DNA of 24,700 nt, from assembly GCA_900767815.1 (NCBI GenBank), contig CAAGAM010000183.1:1-24700 (forward strand). The letters are read 5' to 3'. Every line of letters begins with the position of its first letter. Position 1 is the stretch's first letter. This document shows positions 22,915-24,700 of the stretch, in pieces. Under the pieces are notes generated by a model. That model searched no databases, was not told where the DNA came from, and was given only the letters and a program-made list of their open reading frames with translations. The position numbers were made by a program, and so were the translations under genes. The DNA is from Clostridia bacterium (GTDB lineage: Bacteria > Bacillota > Clostridia > Christensenellales > Borkfalkiaceae).

Positions 22915-24219
22915 TCAGTTTTCCTGAAGCGCGGAATTTTTCAAAAATCCGCGGACGCTTTCAATCGCGTTCTGACACGAGAGAAGTTGAGCGTAGGTTT
23001 CGCTTACGCAAAGGGTGAGCTTCTGAGCATTTCTTATTTTGAAGAAATATCTTCCTTTTTTGTCGCTGTCGATTATGATGTTGCCTTTAAGTCCGTTTTC
23101 GGTAATGTTGTCTACAGCCTCTTTTGCGGAAGCGTAAGAAGCGTAAGATTCGGTGGAGAGCAACAGTTCACCGTTGGAAGCATAAAGCTTAGCCATGAAT
23201 GCTTCGTCGATTTTTTCGATTAGCCACTTGCCGCTGTATTTTTTATCGGAAGCCGAACTGCCTTTCGGCGGAACGTAATTTATTATGGTAACGTCTTTTT
23301 CGACTGTGTCCGAAACGGGCGAATCGATAAATTTTCTCACCGATTCTATCGATTTAAGGCATGCGGATTTGTTGGGATAAGTCGCGCCCGCGCACAGGAA
23401 TCTGTTTTGCGGAGTTTTGAGCTTGAAGAAATAGTTTTTGTTTTTGTCGCAGTAGTAAGTAAAATTGTTTTCGTCCGCGGCGTTTTTCTGAATGGTGGCG
23501 ATGCCTTTTTTCGCGCCTTCCGCCGAAGAATAGGTTTCGCTCGTGAGCATTACTTCTTTATTGTTTGCATGAAGGTAAGCAACGAATTCCCCTTCGCCTT
23601 TTTCTTTGATAAGCCACTTGCCCGTAACTTTCTTTGCGGCAGGCGTAACCGTTGCCGCAGTCGTTTTATCTCCTGCGTTTTCGGAATCTGTTGCGGCTTT
23701 GACGTTTTTCGTTGTTTTTTTGTTTGTTTTCTCGGCTGTTTTAACGTCTTGTTCGGTTTGTTTATTCGTAGGATTGGTCTTTTTTTCCATGTTTGTCTCC
23801 TTTGTAATAAAAAATTTGTGTTTATGAGGTTCTTCGATAGTCGCGAAATCGTCTATCGATAATTGCGACATCGTTTCCGAGGTTTTCCGTTCGTCCTGTT
23901 CGGTTGCGTCCGTCTGTCGGTTGCTTTTCAGCGGCGGTGGAGCCGTTCTCAAAACGCCGCCGAGGCTTTTTTCGCCTTTGAGCCAGTCCATTTCGCACAT
24001 CTCGAATTCCTGATGGCTGTTGTCGCTGAAGTCGACGTCTCCGCTGTCGTCGCTCTCGACAGGCACTTCTCCGAACATTTTCGCGTATTCCGCGTCTCTT
24101 TTTGCTTTATTCTTTTTCGCCGTTACGATTATTATCGCGATAACGAGAATCGCGACGGCGATAACTAAAACGGAAACGGCAAGAATATTGTTTTTTATGT
24201 ATTCTGTTATTGCTTTCAA
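22915..24219 (-). CDS. Membrane-anchored DUF1508 (YegP-like) repeat protein, with an internal start
   Basis: The 434-residue frame starts at TTG 24219, seven bases after AAAGGAG. Residues 12-33 form a membrane helix. Residues ~35-195 are charged and low in complexity, rich in Lys, Thr and Glu. From ~199 on there are four DUF1508 half-repeats: two GKWLI...SETYSS/ASAxxA units, each paired with a YFFK(L/I)...Y...C unit ending SIESVR. DUF1508 is a small domain of unknown function often repeated. At residue 144, ATG 23790 follows a perfect AAAGGAG (23803-23797) six bases away, predicting a 291-residue form with no membrane helix, from 23790 to 22915. So one locus may give a membrane and a soluble product. 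A sigma-A promoter precedes the long frame. Confidence 0.85.
   Translation of the reverse strand: MKAITEYIKNNILAVSVLVIAVAILVIAIIIVTAKKNKAKRDAEYAKMFGEVPVESDDSGDVDFSDNSHQEFEMCEMDWLKGEKSLGGVLRTAPPPLKSNRQTDATEQDERKTSETMSQLSIDDFATIEEPHKHKFFITKETNMEKKTNPTNKQTEQDVKTAEKTNKKTTKNVKAATDSENAGDKTTAATVTPAAKKVTGKWLIKEKGEGEFVAYLHANNKEVMLTSETYSSAEGAKKGIATIQKNAADENNFTYYCDKNKNYFFKLKTPQNRFLCAGATYPNKSACLKSIESVRKFIDSPVSDTVEKDVTIINYVPPKGSSASDKKYSGKWLIEKIDEAFMAKLYASNGELLLSTESYASYASAKEAVDNITENGLKGNIIIDSDKKGRYFFKIRNAQKLTLCVSETYAQLLSCQNAIESVRGFLKNSALQEN
23788..23803 (-). promoter_or_regulatory. Strong internal ribosome site and ATG inside the DUF1508 frame
   Basis: AAAGGAG, six bases (ACAAAC), ATG, in frame. The preceding bases (about 23804-23826) are AT-rich like an intergenic region. 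Confidence 0.8.
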
Positions 24220-24278
24220 AAAATCTCTCCTTTCGGTTTTTTTCGGGATTAACCGTCAAAACCGACTATTTCAAGTCG

Positions 24279-24307
24279 ATTATACAACTTATATATAAAA
24301 CTGTCAA
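24279..24307 (-). promoter_or_regulatory. Consensus sigma-A promoter of the DUF1508 gene
   Basis: Minus strand: TTGACA (24307-24302), 17 bp, TATAAT (24284-24279). Both boxes are perfect. Confidence 0.9.
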
Positions 24308-24335
24308 ATATTTAACGGTTAACACTTGTATTTTG

Positions 24336-24357
24336 CTGTAAAATCGCTGTAAAATCG
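24336..24357 (-). promoter_or_regulatory. 11-bp direct repeat, possible PhoP-type box
   Basis: CTGTAAAATCG occurs twice in tandem. On the minus strand this reads TTTACA, five bases, TTTACA, the layout of Firmicute PhoP boxes. It lies about 30 bp upstream of the -35 box of the DUF1508 promoter. Confidence 0.35.
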
Positions 24358-24378
24358 GGTCGAATTCACGGGAAATCA

Positions 24379-24407
24379 TTGCGTTGAACGATTTTTTGTG
24401 GTATCAT
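24379..24407 (+). promoter_or_regulatory. Promoter for a rightward transcript
   Basis: TTGCGT (24379-24384), 17 bp, then TGG-TATCAT, an extended -10 at 24402-24407. A TTGAAC/TATACG pair overlaps it. Confidence 0.55.
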
Positions 24408-24413
24408 ATACGT

Positions 24414-24700
24414 ATAAGGGGACTATTTTCTTGTCTGTTATCATCGGGCATGCCAGCCAAGAATAATCCGAACCTTGGTCTTGCGGTGTGTTTTTAGGCT
24501 TCCGCAACCGCCATATACGGGTGTATTATGCAGTTTGCGCGCCGCGTCTTAGCTTAAAAACGCGCCGCAATACTTGCAAGCAACCAAAACGTCGCTATTT
24601 TCGATGATTTCTGTCGAAGGCGACTTTGTTCGTACTGGATGTACGGGCTAAGGCGAATTCGGCATAAAGCGCGGAAATATCGGCGTTTTGGCGGGGTTCG
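24414..24700 (+). ncRNA. Noncoding structured stretch at the window edge, candidate RNA gene or repeat
   Basis: There is no convincing coding frame. Hairpins follow one another: CCAAG/CTTGG (24458-24476), TTGCGG/CCGCAA (24480-24509) and CGCGT/ACGCG near 24544-24564. Then a long imperfect inverted repeat pairs 24584-24603 with 24672-24691 (17 of 20 positions) and encloses GTCG/CGAC and CGTAC/GTACG hairpins. A promoter sits just upstream. A 6S-like RNA is one possibility for the first part, but I cannot match it to a family, and the end may be a dispersed repeat that continues outside the window. Confidence 0.35.

Noticed and set aside
24272..24284. Fifth copy of TAAGTCGATTAA
   Set aside because: CAAGTCGATTATA matches only partly and coincides with the -10 box of a promoter.
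24414..24620. Definite 6S RNA
   Set aside because: The two ends do not form the expected closing stem in this reading, so only a candidate is listed.

Overview
The window looks like chromosomal DNA of an uncultured, low-to-mid GC Firmicute of class Clostridia. The signs are purine-rich AAAGGAG-type ribosome sites, several textbook sigma-A promoters (TTGACA, 17 bp, TATAAT), some TTG starts, a FloT-type flotillin, an NrdR repressor, a PhoU-tailed sodium/phosphate transporter and an RF2 gene with a programmed frameshift. A finer placement cannot be made from the sequence alone.

Layout. Positions 1-400 are the end of a 45-bp tandem repeat array. Positions 495-3906 carry an AraC-type regulator on the minus strand, then a plus-strand run of an autoregulated TetR repressor, a GNAT acetyltransferase, a 14-codon mini-ORF, a TfoX-like protein and a frameshifted methylglyoxal synthase. 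Positions 3960-5645 form an AT-rich accessory patch with a lipoprotein, a decayed coding remnant and a truncated secreted protein. Positions 5968-8498 hold an MFS transporter and an aldose 1-epimerase. Positions 8705-11595 hold two phage-type genes on the minus strand, a complete terminase large subunit and a sigma-like regulator. A plus-strand membrane protein lies between them, and no other phage gene is visible.

The rest is mostly housekeeping and envelope functions: a Na/Pi transporter (12127-13809), a flotillin behind a terminator-controlled leader RNA (14041-15758), an ABC/FtsX-type exporter (15975-18639), prfB and tsaD (18877-21020), a small DUF1294 membrane protein, nrdR with a downstream lipoprotein gene, and a membrane-anchored DUF1508 repeat protein. 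The right end (24370-24700) has a promoter followed by noncoding, hairpin-rich DNA.

The most unusual signals are these: (1) a 12-bp word, TAAGTCGATTAA, exact in four intergenic regions, always downstream of a gene and in that gene's sense orientation; (2) two diverged copies of a ~130-bp intergenic element, one starting at the predicted transcript start of the Na/Pi transporter; (3) a leader/terminator switch before the flotillin gene with features resembling a manganese (yybP-ykoY) riboswitch; (4) the orphan terminase/regulator pair; (5) a strong internal start that splits the DUF1508 gene in two.
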